Assembly: GCA_048772705.1 (NCBI GenBank)
Contig: JBLWGC010000104.1
Location: forward strand, 496,001 to 560,000
Origin: Leidyana gryllorum EB-2025a
Lineage: Eukaryota > Apicomplexa
Reading direction: 5' to 3'
Length of the DNA: 64,000 nucleotides
This document shows positions 33,354 to 43,987 of the stretch, in pieces. Numbering within the stretch: the stretch's first letter is position 1; each line of letters opens with the position of its first letter. A program made the position numbers and the translations under genes. Under the pieces are notes generated by a model that made no database searches, had not been told where the DNA came from, and saw nothing but the letters and a program-made list of their open reading frames with translations.

Positions 33354-33569
33354 CTATTTACATATTGACATCCAACTACGAATGATCTGTTGTACCACAA
33401 AGACTCTGTCTCCTTCATACACTAAGGCCACCGGAACTGATGAGCAGCCGATCAAGAACCATTGCGGTTGCTGGCGAGGATTAGCAAGACGCCTAGGCAC
33501 GTTCGCACACATTCGATCGTAATTCGGCCAGAGTGGCTTGGTATTGTGGGTGGGTGGACTGACTGTCAT
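33354..33569 (-). CDS. Possible small protein, 71 aa
   Basis: A reading frame from ATG at 33569 to a stop at 33354 with protein-like composition (TKPLWPNYDRMCANVPRR; PQWFLIGCSSVPVALVYEGD; VFVVQQIIRSWMS). It sits alone in a 494-bp gap between the hydrolase start and the histone H3 ATG. No homologue is recognised and there is no other support, so it may be chance. Confidence 0.3.
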   Translation of the reverse strand: MTVSPPTHNTKPLWPNYDRMCANVPRRLANPRQQPQWFLIGCSSVPVALVYEGDRVFVVQQIIRSWMSICK

Positions 33570-33727
33570 GATGCTGTTGTCGCTGATAGATCTATCTTGA
33601 CACTGTGATAAGGTTGATTGATCACATGATGGTGTAACAGGCAAGGGCCGCCAGACAGAGATTGATTTAAGATGATTCGGACTGTCAAATATGAGATAGG
33701 GGGCACATGCGGTCGGCTGAGGAGTAG

Positions 33728-33750
33728 CTGTAGAAATTTTTTAGGCTCAA
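33728..33750 (+). promoter_or_regulatory. possible spliced-leader relic or trans-splice acceptor upstream of histone H3
   Basis: The bases CTGTAGAAATTTTTTAGG followed by CTCAA run into the histone H3 ATG. They resemble the dinoflagellate/perkinsid spliced leader (CCGTAGCCATTTTGGCTCAA, then G): GTAG, ATTTT and GGCTCAA match, with two changes and a 3-base insertion. A plain polypyrimidine tract plus AG acceptor explains part of it equally well. Confidence 0.35.
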
Positions 33751-34175
33751 TGACTAAAACCCGACACATTGCCCGCAAGACCACCAATGTAGGCGCCGGG
33801 AAGGCCCCCAGAAAGCAGCTTGCGGCCAAGGCGGCCCGCAAATCTGCGACTGGCAATACCCCGTCTGGTATGAAGAAGCCTCGCAAGTATAAGCCGGGTA
33901 CTGTTGCCTTGCGTGAAATTAGGAGGTATCAAAAATCGACCGAGCTCCTGATTAGGAAGCTCCCATTTCAACGTTTAGTTAAGGAGATCGCAAGTGGATT
34001 CAAAGCCGAGTTAAGGTTCCAATCCTCTGCGGTTCTGGCGCTCCAAGAAGCATCTGAAGCTTACTTGGTCGGTCTGTTTGAGGATACTAATCTCTGTGCT
34101 ATCCACGCCAAGCGAGTCACTATCATGACCAAGGACATTCAACTCGCCCGTAGAATTCGCGGAGATCGTACTTGA
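33750..34175 (+). CDS. Histone H3, divergent variant
   Basis: One exon, 141 residues (canonical H3 has 136 with Met). The globular domain is nearly canonical ([67 protein letters not shown]), ending in [13 protein letters not shown]. The tail is unusual: it starts [20 protein letters not shown], so the position of K4 is arginine, Q5 is histidine, T6 is isoleucine, and three residues are inserted after T11. A second short insertion follows the ARKS motif ([12 protein letters not shown]). K9, K14, K18, K23, K27 and K36 equivalents are kept. IMPKD reads IMTKD. The alpha-N/CENP-A loop insert is absent, so it is not an obvious centromeric H3. ATG at 33750 is chosen because upstream sequence in frame is not histone-like. 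Confidence 0.95.
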   Translation: MTKTRHIARKTTNVGAGKAPRKQLAAKAARKSATGNTPSGMKKPRKYKPGTVALREIRRYQKSTELLIRKLPFQRLVKEIASGFKAELRFQSSAVLALQEASEAYLVGLFEDTNLCAIHAKRVTIMTKDIQLARRIRGDRT

Positions 34176-34229
34176 TGAAGAAGAAAAGATAGTTCAGTAG
34201 CAAGGCCGTACAGTATGCGTGTTGTATCA

Positions 34230-36134
34230 TCAACCATTAACCACCTGTTCCACAAAGGCAGAGATGCGTTGCACCTCTTCCACATCCAAACCAGCAACCA
34301 CCTGGTCAACTACAACAGGCACTGTCTCCGGAGGTACGACCGGTTCGACAGTGGGTCGAGCGTTCACTTCGCTCTCATAACGGAAGCTCAAAGGTGGGGA
34401 CAAGACATCTTCGCAATCGATCAGGAATATCGTTAGCTTCCCGTCGTCTGAGGCTATGGCCAGGAGCCGATCATCCCAGGACCAAGCCATGTCCATCACC
34501 AAGCCATTCTGATCCACCAGAGATGTCGGAGACACGGTAACACACATTCCGTTCATTCCTACATCGGGCCCATGAGGCAGGAACAAATGCCAGAGCGATA
34601 AAGTCCCCTCAACACTGGCTTGAGCATACCAGACTGCTTTCGGCCACTCTGGCAATTGCTTGATCGCCTCTTCCTCCCGCAATAATGTCTGTAATAATTC
34701 CGCTCGTAAAGGCTCATTCAAAGTCCGCTCTTCGTCATTAGTCAGTCCAGCAATTAAGGACTCTAATGGAACATTCAGTCTCCTCACAGTATTCCCGAAC
34801 GCCTGGGAGCTCAATAATGGAGAGATAGCTGTAAATCTGACGACTCACCACAGCATTGACTCTGCTCTGGTGTCCTCTTATTCGATGTTTAGCATCTCTA
34901 TATAGTTCGTGTGCCTTTCTCGTCATTTCCTCAGCAGGAGTGGCACTCGGCTTTTCCTCCATTTGGTTCTCCTGTGAGACTTCAGCTTCACCTTCTCCCT
35001 CGGTTTGGGGTTTCTTATATTGACTCAATGTTTGTGTGACATTAGGCACCCCCATCCGACTCAGGACCTCACGGGCTTCCAGAATGTCTATCAGCGAGTA
35101 GAGGGCAGCGAAAGTTTGGCTATGGCGCTCGCCAAAGGCCACGGCGCAAGCCGAGGTCGTCGGATCCAGTCTAATGGGAGTTTGGTGTCAGTGCAGTGGT
35201 TGCGAAGAAGGCAACTTACGAGACGTGACGAAGGAGGGGAGTATCGAGAGGACCGTCTTCAAAGAGTTCCTTGTCCTCGAGAATGGAAGTAGCCTCTGGG
35301 GAGTCTTCGGTGATTTGATATATGAAGACTTGTTTCATGTTAGTAGTCAGGGCGATGAACCATTTTCGGGATTCCCCTTCCGTGAGACGCATCACCTCGG
35401 ATGCGGCAATGCCTTTCATGATGGCACAGTCCGGCATCATTATTGATATCGGAGCGTCTGCAGCAACAAGTCTGAGTAAGAATGGAGCAAAGCAACCTCA
35501 CCCGTAGTGGAACGATCCAAGGATCGGATAACAACGCGATCAGTTCCTCCCACAGCGATTCTATTATTCCCAACCCAACAGGCGTCGAATATCTCGGGCA
35601 CCACTAATGAGGAGAAGAGCTTTCCACACAAACTCAATGTCACTCACGAGGCTCTACACGAGTTGTATGGCGGGTCCAATTCTCTGAGCCGTCCGCATTG
35701 TCTTTCCGGGCCCAGACGATGACCAAGCGCGAGTCGACAGACATCCACCTCGACCCATCTGGTGCCCAGGCTACCCGTATTACATACTCAGGAGAGTGGT
35801 CGGGCCAAATGCCAATTCGGGAAGTGGCCACTCGCTTGTTTGAGGTTTCCGAATGCAACCATCGGAGTTGAATAGTCTCTTCCTCGGGGCTCGCAGGTGT
35901 AGATGGGGGGCACGGTGGCCCCACTCTCGGGGGTACTCCACTTTTATCGAACGGCTTCACGCCCAGCGCCCATAAGGCCACTGTACATCCACCACCCGTG
36001 AGGAGTCTCTGAAGCCTGTAGGAGGCGGTGGGGATATGCGGCTGGAACGCTACTGACGAGAATGGTACCCTCGAATCTGCTCCTCGTGATAACGACAAGT
36101 TCACATCGGCCAGCTTGCCGCAGAAAAATCGCAT
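34230..36134 (-). CDS. WD-repeat protein resembling chromatin assembly factor 1 p60 (CHAF1B/Cac2)
   Basis: Five exons (36134-35648, 35603-35502, 35457-35220, 35170-34849, 34802-34230; introns 44, 44, 49 and 46 nt) encode 573 residues (human CHAF1B: 559). Blades visible: LLTGGGCTVALWALG near the N-terminus, YVIRVAWAPDGSRWMSVDSR, IFDACWVGNNRIAVGGTDR, and near the C-terminus VMDMAWSWDDRLLAIASDDG, which parallels the CAF-1 p60 block LSDISWSSDG-x-x-LAISSTDG. The N-terminus also resembles the CAF-1 opening. CAF-1 loads H3-H4 behind replication forks. Repeats are degenerate, and other nuclear WD proteins remain possible. It is convergent with the histone H3 gene, 54 bp apart. Confidence 0.6.
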
Positions 36135-36173
36135 CTCCCCTCTTTTAGTACTCTATTAATGCCAGGAAACTAT

Positions 36174-37405
36174 CTAAATATAGGCGGCTAATTCTGCTGG
36201 AGCGAGCACGACGGCAGAGTCGTCGTGAGCAAGCTCTTCTACTGATTCTTCCTCCAGGTCTAGAGAGTCGCGGGCATCAAACCACATCTCATCGTCATTG
36301 TGAACGACGACTTCCTCGGCAGGCCATTTTGGCTGGACCCACGAACAGAAAGCTTCGATAAACGCAGAGTTTACGCCCTGAGAAAAGATAACTATCATCT
36401 TTGATATGAAATTACTCACCATCTTGATGTGTGCCCAGCCGTATTCACCCCAGTAGGTTCCCCAGGAGTTCCGTACGATCCAGTAGCTGGAGTCGGTCTT
36501 GTTATCATAGCCCCAACCCGCGACTGAAATCACGTGATTAATCTCTTTACCGGGCTTGTCAAGAATCTGGCCAGCCTCATAATCGAACATTGTGTCTGCA
36601 TCTACTACGCAGCTTATAGGTCCTCTCTTGTAAATCTCGTGTTTCATATTCTTGACCATTGTGGCGGTATTCTCCGTTATTTCCAGCTGAAACGCGCGAG
36701 TCAAGTAATCAGTATATCTGTGGACGCGTTTGTCAACACTCACCTTGAAGTTCTCATCCGGATTCTCCGGGACGTCATCGTTCTTGAAGAAGCCGTAACT
36801 TTGGGCTTTGTAAACCTTATAGCGCGGTTGAGGGAAACAGTACCCCTGGCCCGGTGGTCCAAAGCAGTTGCGGCATCGGTTCGTAGGATTACAGACCTCG
36901 TCCTCCGCAATATAGCTCTCGCAAGTGTCGTCAGGGACGCCGTGTTTGACAAATTGTTCAAATAACATTAAATCAGATCCACCATTGCACGTTCCCGCTG
37001 CCGTCAAGCAGTTCAGCGTAAACTGTACAGATAGTTGACTGAGAACCCAAATTGACACAACAGAAGACCGGCTTACATCTCAGGCCATGTAGCATTCCGC
37101 ATGATCTTCAAACGGTCACTATATGTTGAAGTGGCAGCATGCGCCCAGCAGCTCCCGCAATACTTTGGTATGTGCTGGTTCAAATTACGCGAGACAAATG
37201 ACTGGCCGTTGATGTTCCTCCAGTCAAATTCGTTCGGGAGCTCCTCCGCTGAGTCTATGTCAGGAGTCCGCTGAGAGGCGAGGTGTGGGTTCCATTTCAG
37301 TACGATATGCGGATGATGGGCACAACCCTTATGGTGATGGTGATGGTGCTTGGCATCGGCCGCCAGGAATGGAAGCACAGTAGCTATAGCGAGAAGTCTG
37401 AACAT
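36174..37405 (-). CDS. Cathepsin Z (cathepsin X) cysteine protease
   Basis: Four exons (37405-37077, 37038-36744, 36686-36420, 36377-36174; introns 38, 57 and 42 nt) encode 364 residues. A signal peptide (MFRLLAIATVLPFLAADA) leads to a very short propeptide with a natural run of six histidines (KHHHHHHKGC) and the cysteine expected in cathepsin Z propeptides. The mature enzyme starts near LPNEFDWRNING, and HIPKYCGSCWAH carries both the catalytic cysteine and the HIP mini-loop that defines cathepsin Z. The histidine is in INHVISVAGWGYD and the asparagine in IVRNSWGTYWGEYGW. An extra C-terminal tail of about 45 residues is strongly acidic (LDLEEESVEELAHDD). The family has carboxypeptidase activity in lysosomes. 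The start is 29 bp from the divergent DHX16 start. Confidence 0.9.
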
Positions 37406-37434
37406 TGAAAGGGGAGAGAATTTTTATTCTTCTT

Positions 37435-40400
37435 ATGTCATTGGTGGAGCTCACGGCTCGGGACATAGCTGATGTGCTGCACGAGGTTCTCGCCTTCCAG
37501 GAAGAATCAGTGGTCAAGTCCATCCTTGATATTTTGTAAGTTGAGCCTCCAAAGTCTCAGATATATCCTCTCCTCTCAGAAAATCCTCAAAGAATCCTCA
37601 AGAGGATGTCAAGAACGCCCTGGGACTCTCCGAAGACGTCGGCTGGCAGCTATGGGACTCGATATTAAGACGGAGAGCGCAGAAGGAGGCCGGAGAGAGT
37701 GATCGTAAACGACGCAGAATAGCAGCTGTCGAGGACAACAAGGCGGCTGCTACTGCTCCCTCCGATGATACAGCGCCCTCCACTGAAGACAAACCACCAG
37801 CTCCAGCTGAGCCTACAGAAGAAGAGCTGATGGCAATGGCAGGTCTTCGGCGTGACGAGCGATACAGAAACGATCCCCTGTATACCGCCAAGCTGCGTCA
37901 GCACACTCGGCAAGTCTACCTGAAAGATCGCGAGCTCAGTCAACTGGTCTTTGCTGAGAGAGTCTATGAAGACTTGGACCAGTTCTACAGTACTGCGGGT
38001 GACGTCGTGGATCAAGCCCACATAGAGTCGCACAAGGCCGAAAAGAAGCGAATTGAGTACGCGCGTCAGATTCATGAGGAAAGAGGCCGCTCCACAGTCT
38101 TGGATGCATACGAAATGCCAGAAGACTACGACGAGGATCAGGACAAACGGCTCGCGATAGCCAAAGCCAAAATGGCTGAACCCCCAGCCTCCCTACGCCA
38201 GAAACCCGTGAATGAGATGGAAGCCTGGGAAAAGCAGCAGTCCACGGCCGCTCTGGCTCGCTATGGTGCCAAAGATCGGCAACAACCGACCAAGACTGTC
38301 ATCCTCACAGACGAGGGGGACTTAATCGACTTTGTCCCGGACGATACTGCAGCCTTCAAAACCGTAGCGTCCGAAGAGGACGCCTGGTGGAACAAGAGTT
38401 TGGAAGAACGCGAAGCCGCTCGACTCTCCGCTGTGCTCGCGAAACGGGAGAAACTGCAGAAAGAACGTGAATCGCTGCCCGTGTATCACTTCAGGACGGA
38501 TCTGCTCAAAGCCATCAGGGATCACACGGTGCTGATCGTCGTCGGAGAGACTGGGAGCGGAAAAACTACTCAGATACCCCAGTTCCTGGACGAAGTTGGA
38601 TACTCGAAGCTCGGGAAGATCGCTTGTACACAGCCCCGACGTGTGGCAGCCATGTCAGTCGCGGCTCGTGTAGCAGAGGAGAAAGGTGTGCGCCTTGGAA
38701 GAGATGTTGGCTACATCATTCGCTTTGAGAACTGTACGAATGACGAAACGCGAATCAACTACATGACTGATGGTACGTTCTGCAATCCCGCTTACCCTCA
38801 CATCTTCTCCACAGGTATGCTGCTCCAGCAGTTCTTGGCGGAGCCCGAGTTGCAAAGCTATTCGTGTGTCATGATTGACGAAGCGCACGAACGCACTTTA
38901 CACACCGATATTTTGTTTGGGCTCGTCAAAGATCTCAGTCGACACCGGCGACACGATTTTAAGCTGCTGATATCGAGTGCTACGCTGGAAAGTACCAAGT
39001 TCAGTCAATATTTTGATAATGCCCCAATCTTCCACGTTCCTGGTCGGAAGTTTGAAGTTCAAATATACTACACCAAAGCTCCTGAGGCTAACTATATCGA
39101 CGCATCCGTAATCACTGTTATGCAGATCCACAAGACGCAACCAGCCGGTGATATTCTCGTGTTCTTACCGGGTCAACAGGAGATTGAGGAGTGCTACGAG
39201 GAAATTATGGCCAGGCTGCGCGGAGCGGGAGGATCGGGAATTGTTCCCATCGGTGGTGGCCCAAAGGAATTACGGGTACTGCAGATTTTCAGTGCTCTGC
39301 CTTCCGATCAGCAGGCGAAAATCTTCGAGCCTTTGCCAGCGGAGTGCCGGAAATGTGTGTTGGCCACCAACATTGCTGAAACGAGTATCACTATCGACAA
39401 CATTGTTTATGTCATCGATCCGGGCTTAGTGAAGCAGAATCTATACAATCCCAAAACAGGGATGGAGTCTCTGTGTGTGGTACCGTGTTCTCGGGCGAGC
39501 GCGAATCAGAGAGCAGGACGCGCAGGGCGCACACGTCCGGGGAAATGTTTCAGACTGTACACGAAGATTAGCTTCGCCAAGGAGATGAGCGAGTCGAACA
39601 TTCCGGAGATTAAGAGAATCAATCTCAACCAGATCATTCTGAGCCTGAAAAGTCTGGGAATTGATGATCTCCTCAACTTTGACTTCTTGGATCCTCCCTC
39701 CACGGAGTCTCTCACCAAGTCATTGGAGTTACTGTACGCTCTCGGTGCCCTCAATGCGTCCGGACAGTTGACCAAATTGGGACGGCAGATGAGTCAGCTG
39801 CCAGGGAATCCACAGTTGACGAAAATGATCATCAAGAGTCACGAGCTACAATGCACTGAAGAAGCGCTGATCATTGCCAGTATGCTGGAGATTAGCAATA
39901 TGCTCTTCTATCGGCCCAAAGACAAACTGATTCAGGCCGATACTGCCAGGTGAGACAGATTTCATTCCCATCCGATGACTCTGTTCTTTTCTCTCTTTGC
40001 AGACGGACATTCTTCCGTCCAGGAGGTGACCATATGACATTGTTGAATGTCTACCGGCAATGGGAGAGTTCTGGGTACAACGAGCAGTGGTGTTACGAGA
40101 ACTACGTACAATACCGGTCGCTGCAACGGTCCCGTGATATATTTGGGCAGTTTGCGGGACTGATGGATCGTGTGGAGATCGAGTTATCAACGTCTCCGCA
40201 CGATTCGGAGGGTATCCGTAAAGCGATTACGGCGGGATACTTTATGCAAGCGGCGAAACTGACTCGGAATGGGCAGTATCGGACAATCAAACATCCACAA
40301 ACGGTTGAGATTCACCCCCATTCGAGTCTCTTTTTCAGTCCAGAGGCAGTTGGCGCGGAGAAGCGGAACTCGTCTGGATATCAAGACCCGTCGAGGAAGA

Positions 40401-40591
40401 GTATATACCGTCCTGACACGGTGGTCTACGATGAATTGGTACAGACGACGAAAGAGTTTATGAGGAATGTCATCGAGATACAGTCAAAATGGTTGTTGGA
40501 AGCCGCTCCTCACTATTTCCGGGATAAGCAAGATCTGATCAAGACTGCCAAAATGCCCCGTCAAGCTCCCGCCCGCCCGCCACTGAGATAA
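37435..40591 (+). CDS. DHX16: Spliceosomal DEAH-box helicase DHX16/Prp2
   Basis: Four exons (37435-37535, 37580-38772, 38815-39949, 40003-40591) encode 1005 residues (human 1041). A helical N-terminus (LGLSEDVGWQLWDSILRRRAQ) and Lys/Glu-rich region precede the helicase core: motif I GETGSGKTTQ near residue 355, Ia TQPRRVAAMS, II DEAHERTLHTD, III SATL, IV-like DILVFLPGQQEIEECYEE, V TNIAETSITI, VI QRAGRAGRTRPG, then the winged helix, ratchet and OB domains of the DEAH/RHA family (HMTLLNVYRQWESSG). The DPPSTESLTKSLELLYALGA region fits Prp2/DHX16 over other DEAH helicases. It activates the spliceosome before the first catalytic step. The second intron is 42 nt and free of in-frame stops, so an unspliced reading adds 14 residues after YMTDG. 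Confidence 0.9.
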
Positions 40592-40622
40592 AACTTGAAA
40601 AAACTCGGCCCAAAAAAGGTCA

Positions 40623-42832
40623 ATGGGGGATAATAATGGTCAAGCCAAGTCAACTCGTCTGATTATCAAGAACCTTCCCCGAGAGGTCGATGAGGTGGCC
40701 CTTCAGAAGCACATAAACAACATCTATGGTGGTAACATCACTGATTGCCGAGTTATCCGGAAACAGGGAACCAACAAGTCACGTATGTTTGCCTATGTTG
40801 GGTTTCGGACCGAAACAGCCGCTGACCAAGCCCTCAAGACCCTCGATGGTACCTACTACAATACCAGACGTCTGGAAGTTGCTTTCGCCTTCTCGGAGGG
40901 GAGCTCGGCGATACCTCGCCCTTGGAGTACCATCACCAAAGGAAAAACGGGAACTTCGGAGGCGGCCACAGACTCTTCTAAGCCCCACGGAGCTGCTACG
41001 GAGGGAGGATCTTCCACCGCCAAAGCGGCTGAGGACTTTTTAGAAGCTGTCGATGCTGGAGGGCTGCGGAGTCGAAAGAAGAAAAGAACAATTTCCGAAA
41101 TGGACACCGACGATGAGGAGGGAGAAGAACAGGGTTTAGATTGGCTGAAGCAGAAGGCCAAATCTGCCAAGTTTACACAAACCGCCGTCGTGGAGGCCCA
41201 ACGCAAGTCTGCCCGGTTAGCGGCAGACACTGGACGGCTGCGAGTCTTGAACATCCCCTATGAGGTGACAGAAGAGGAGATCCGGAATGAGTGGGCCAAA
41301 TTCGGGACCATCGCCGATGTACTCATGCCAGTCACAGAAGAGGACGCAACGCTAAATAGAGGATACTGTTTCATCACCTACATGTACCCGGCCCACGCCT
41401 GTGCTGCCTTGGCTGAGATGGACGGCAGTATCTACCACGGAAGGAAAGTCACCGTGGAGGGAGCCGAGGAGCACAAATCGGCTGAACGAGTGAGTGAAGA
41501 TCAGAAAGTGATGGGAGATCGGAAACGTATGAAAGTAAAGTCTGAAGTTCGCCGAGCTCTGGAAGAAGACAAGTTGAGGCGACATAAAAGTGCGAAAAGC
41601 TGGAATCTCCTCTATACATCGGGCTCAGCGGCTCTCGAGGTCATCTCCGCTCAGATGGGCCTCAATCGGGACGACGTGCTGGACGCCAGCAACGCTTCTG
41701 ATTCAATAGCAGCGAGGGCTGCAGTGGCAGAGACTCTCGTTGTCCGCCAAGTCCGCGAATGGCTCGAACATCAGGGATTGGAGGCGGAGGCTTTCGAACG
41801 GGAAGGCAAAAATGGAGTGCTGGGAATCGATGTTGCTCGTTGCGACGACACAATGATCGCAAAGCACTTGAGCATAAACACCGATCCCGACGAGCTGAGA
41901 GATATGTTCTCACGTTACGGCACTTTGTCCAGATTCACGGTGGCCCCAACCAAAACGTTGGCTATAATTTCGTTCTCTAACCCCAAGAACGCTCGAACGG
42001 CTTTCAAGGAGTTACTGTTGAAAAACTATAATTCGAGACCTTTGTTGCTTGAATGGGCTCCCGAGAGCCTCTTTGTTGCTCGAGCACAGCCGGAGGAGGT
42101 CGTCGAGGAGGATCAGGAAACAACCACTGCCGTTGCGGACGTGGCTGAGGAGGACCCCAGTGTCACAGCGCGCACCCTCTTTGTGGCTAATCTGGCGTTC
42201 AGCACAACAGAGGAGCGATTGGCTGAGGTTTTCAAAGAATGTGATGGTTTCCGTAAAGCAACGTTGGCCAAGAAGAAGAAGAAATCGCGTAACTTGAAGA
42301 CAGGTCTGGAGGAAGAAGTTTGGACATCGATGGGATATGGGTTCGTGGAGTTCGATACTGCCGCATCTGCGAGAGCTGCCCAGAAGAAGCTGGCGTCGTT
42401 CGTTTTGGACGGTCATGCTTTGCGACTGTCCGAGTCGAAACCTGTCGACGATGGTTCCAAGGCGGCGAAGGCTAAACGCGCTCGTCAAGCAAAGGCGGGG
42501 GCGGAGGCAGAAGCCGAGGAGCTGAAGGCGACCAAGCGTCTGATGGTCAAGAACCTGCCGTTCGAAGCCAATGTGCAAGACCTCAAACAGCTGTTCGAGG
42601 TGAGTTCAATTTGCGCGTGGATGGGACTTCCTTCATTACTTTACTTGCGCAGACCTTTGGTAGTATCCGGAGCGTCCGGATACCCAAGAAGAAAGATGGT
42701 AGTGGGCGTGGCTATGGATTTGTGGACTTTGTTTCCACTGCTGATGCTGCTAAGGCTATGGTGGAACTGAAGCACACTCATTTGTTGGGCCGTCATTTAG
42801 TACTGCTGCCGAGCAAAGAGGATGATCAGTGA
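40623..42832 (+). CDS. Multiple-RRM ribosome biogenesis protein MRD1/RBM19
   Basis: Two exons (40623-42599, 42653-42832; intron 53 nt) encode 718 residues. Five RRMs are visible: TRLIIKNLPREVDEVALQKH (residues 10-90), RLRVLNIPYEVTEEEIRNEW (about 200-285), a diverged one around MIAKHLSINTDPDELRDMF (about 410-485), RTLFVANLAFSTTEERLAEV with YGFVEFDTAA (about 515-610), and RLMVKNLPFEANVQDLKQLF split by the intron from GRGYGFVDFVSTADAAKAMV. Acidic and Lys-rich linkers lie between. Order and spacing match MRD1/RBM19, which binds pre-rRNA and the U3 snoRNA for 18S processing. Yeast has five and animals six RRMs. The ATG lies 31 bp after the DHX16 stop on the same strand. Confidence 0.85.
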
Positions 42833-42943
42833 GATCACACTTCAAGTTGACTGAGGGGGTAGTATGAAGCAGCAAGCATGTTGTCCTTGACCCAAGGATT
42901 CGAGCAGAGCTGTATGGGAGAAAGAGGTTGCCGCTGACCGCGG

Positions 42944-43045
42944 TGTCAGTTGTGCAAATGGGACTCGGCGCAAGAGATTTGTGAGATGTGTGGAACCACG
43001 GAATGGCGAGTGCCGCTCGAGATTAGCGAGAATAACCTCCCGTGA
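42944..43045 (+). CDS. Possible C-terminal exon with a RanBP2-like zinc knuckle, gene unresolved
   Basis: Thirty-three codons and a stop read CQLCKWDSAQEICEMCG, then TTEWRVPLEISENNLP. The pattern Cys-x2-Cys-x8-Cys-x2-Cys with the final CEMCGT is like RanBP2-type fingers. A stop codon lies in frame nine bases upstream. In a neighbouring frame, VVLDPRIRAELYGRKRLPLT (about 42887-42940) also looks protein-like. I could not join the two with GT-AG signals. It may be the end of an unresolved small gene between MRD1 and the next gene, or chance. Confidence 0.3.
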   Translation, partial: CQLCKWDSAQEICEMCGTTEWRVPLEISENNLP

Positions 43046-43155
43046 GGGTAGTATAGTTTTGTGAGAACCTATGGGAACCGAGGACCGTAAGGGTGAACCG
43101 AAACCAGCGAAGTAGAGCCCCATGGGATTTCCAGGAAAAGTTACAATAGAACAAC

Positions 43156-43659
43156 ATGACTCGTGGACCCCCATCTCCCGAAGCTAAGTGTACGTCCTTG
43201 GCTTTTCTCCGCCCAGGTGACTGGGGCTGCTCCGACCAGTAATCATCAGAGCAACTACTGTCGCACTCGTAAACCTCTTCCCTGCAGGTCAGCCGATGCT
43301 GCCGAGCAGGAGTCAGATCAAGGGTATGCCCAACAAGCAACTTATGAGGCGGAGATCCTACGTCAGCTTAGTTCCCGATTCATCTTTGACCCTCTCTTTG
43401 CTCTCACTACCCACGCTGAAGACTTTAAGGCACCTCGATTGAAAAGTCCCGATGTTGTGGACAACTTGGGTGCTGAAGAAGCTTTGGAGGCGCTCAAGCT
43501 CAACTTTGCTTCGTATCCCAAATCTCTACAACTGATATTCCCTGGAATGGTGCGCGGTAAAACCGTAACTTCATCTACTCTTCCAACAGGGCCTACATTT
43601 TGACTTTATTCCTCAAGCGCAATGTCCTGTTAATATTCCTGTGGAGTCTGAATTATTCC
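43156..43659 (+). CDS. Protein of unknown function, 3' end unresolved
   Basis: Exons 43156-43187 and 43288-43549, and an exon from 43590, join in phase: MTRGPPSPEAK, then SADAAEQESDQGYAQQATYE, SSRFIFDPLFALTTHAEDF, GAEEALEALKLNFASYPKSL, then GLHFDFIPQAQCPVNIPVES. The last exon is open to a stop at 43998-44000, but its sequence past 43660 becomes Cys/Arg-rich and unlike protein, and the opposite strand carries a better-looking frame. A donor CGTGAG at 43659 may end the exon, with the next exon not identified. No family is recognised. Confidence 0.4.
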
Positions 43660-43717
43660 GTGAGTTCATCTCATGCATGCAGTGTACGTCAGTTTCCCAT
43701 TCGATCTATGTAATGCG

Positions 43718-43987
43718 TCAATACTGGTGTCCACACAATCCCATCGCGAGAAGAACGAGATGCGCAAATCGGAAAGCGTCGGTCATTGGTCCAAAGGCGA
43801 ATACGCTCCAACCGATAAGCTGCGCTCGCTCCCGGGCTAACTGTCCCAACATTCCCGTGAAACCACTCCTTCTTCTCGTAGAAGTCCGCCTTCCCTGTGT
43901 TGCTGCTACCTCCGGGACCGCATGTTGCTCCTCCGCGTCATGTACTTCTACCGTGCTCGATGATTTCGCTTCCTCCTGTTTAGCCAT
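43718..43987 (-). CDS. Possible small membrane protein, 89 aa
   Basis: From ATG at 43987: a charged N-terminus (MAKQEEAKSSSTVEVHDAEE), an Arg-rich segment (GRRTSTRRRSGFTGM), then hydrophobic sequence (LIGWSVFAFGPMTDAFRF; AHLVLLAMGLC). The composition fits a small organelle-membrane protein. It lies antisense to a possible 3' exon of the plus-strand gene. Only one of the two can be right over most of its length, and I favour this one weakly. Confidence 0.35.
   Translation of the reverse strand: MAKQEEAKSSSTVEVHDAEEQHAVPEVAATQGRRTSTRRRSGFTGMLGQLARERAQLIGWSVFAFGPMTDAFRFAHLVLLAMGLCGHQY

Noticed and set aside
38773-38814. Taking the DHX16 segment GTFCNPAYPHIFST as a genuine insertion
   Set aside because: It has exact GT and AG ends, typical intron length, and lies at an invariant contiguous site of DEAH helicases.
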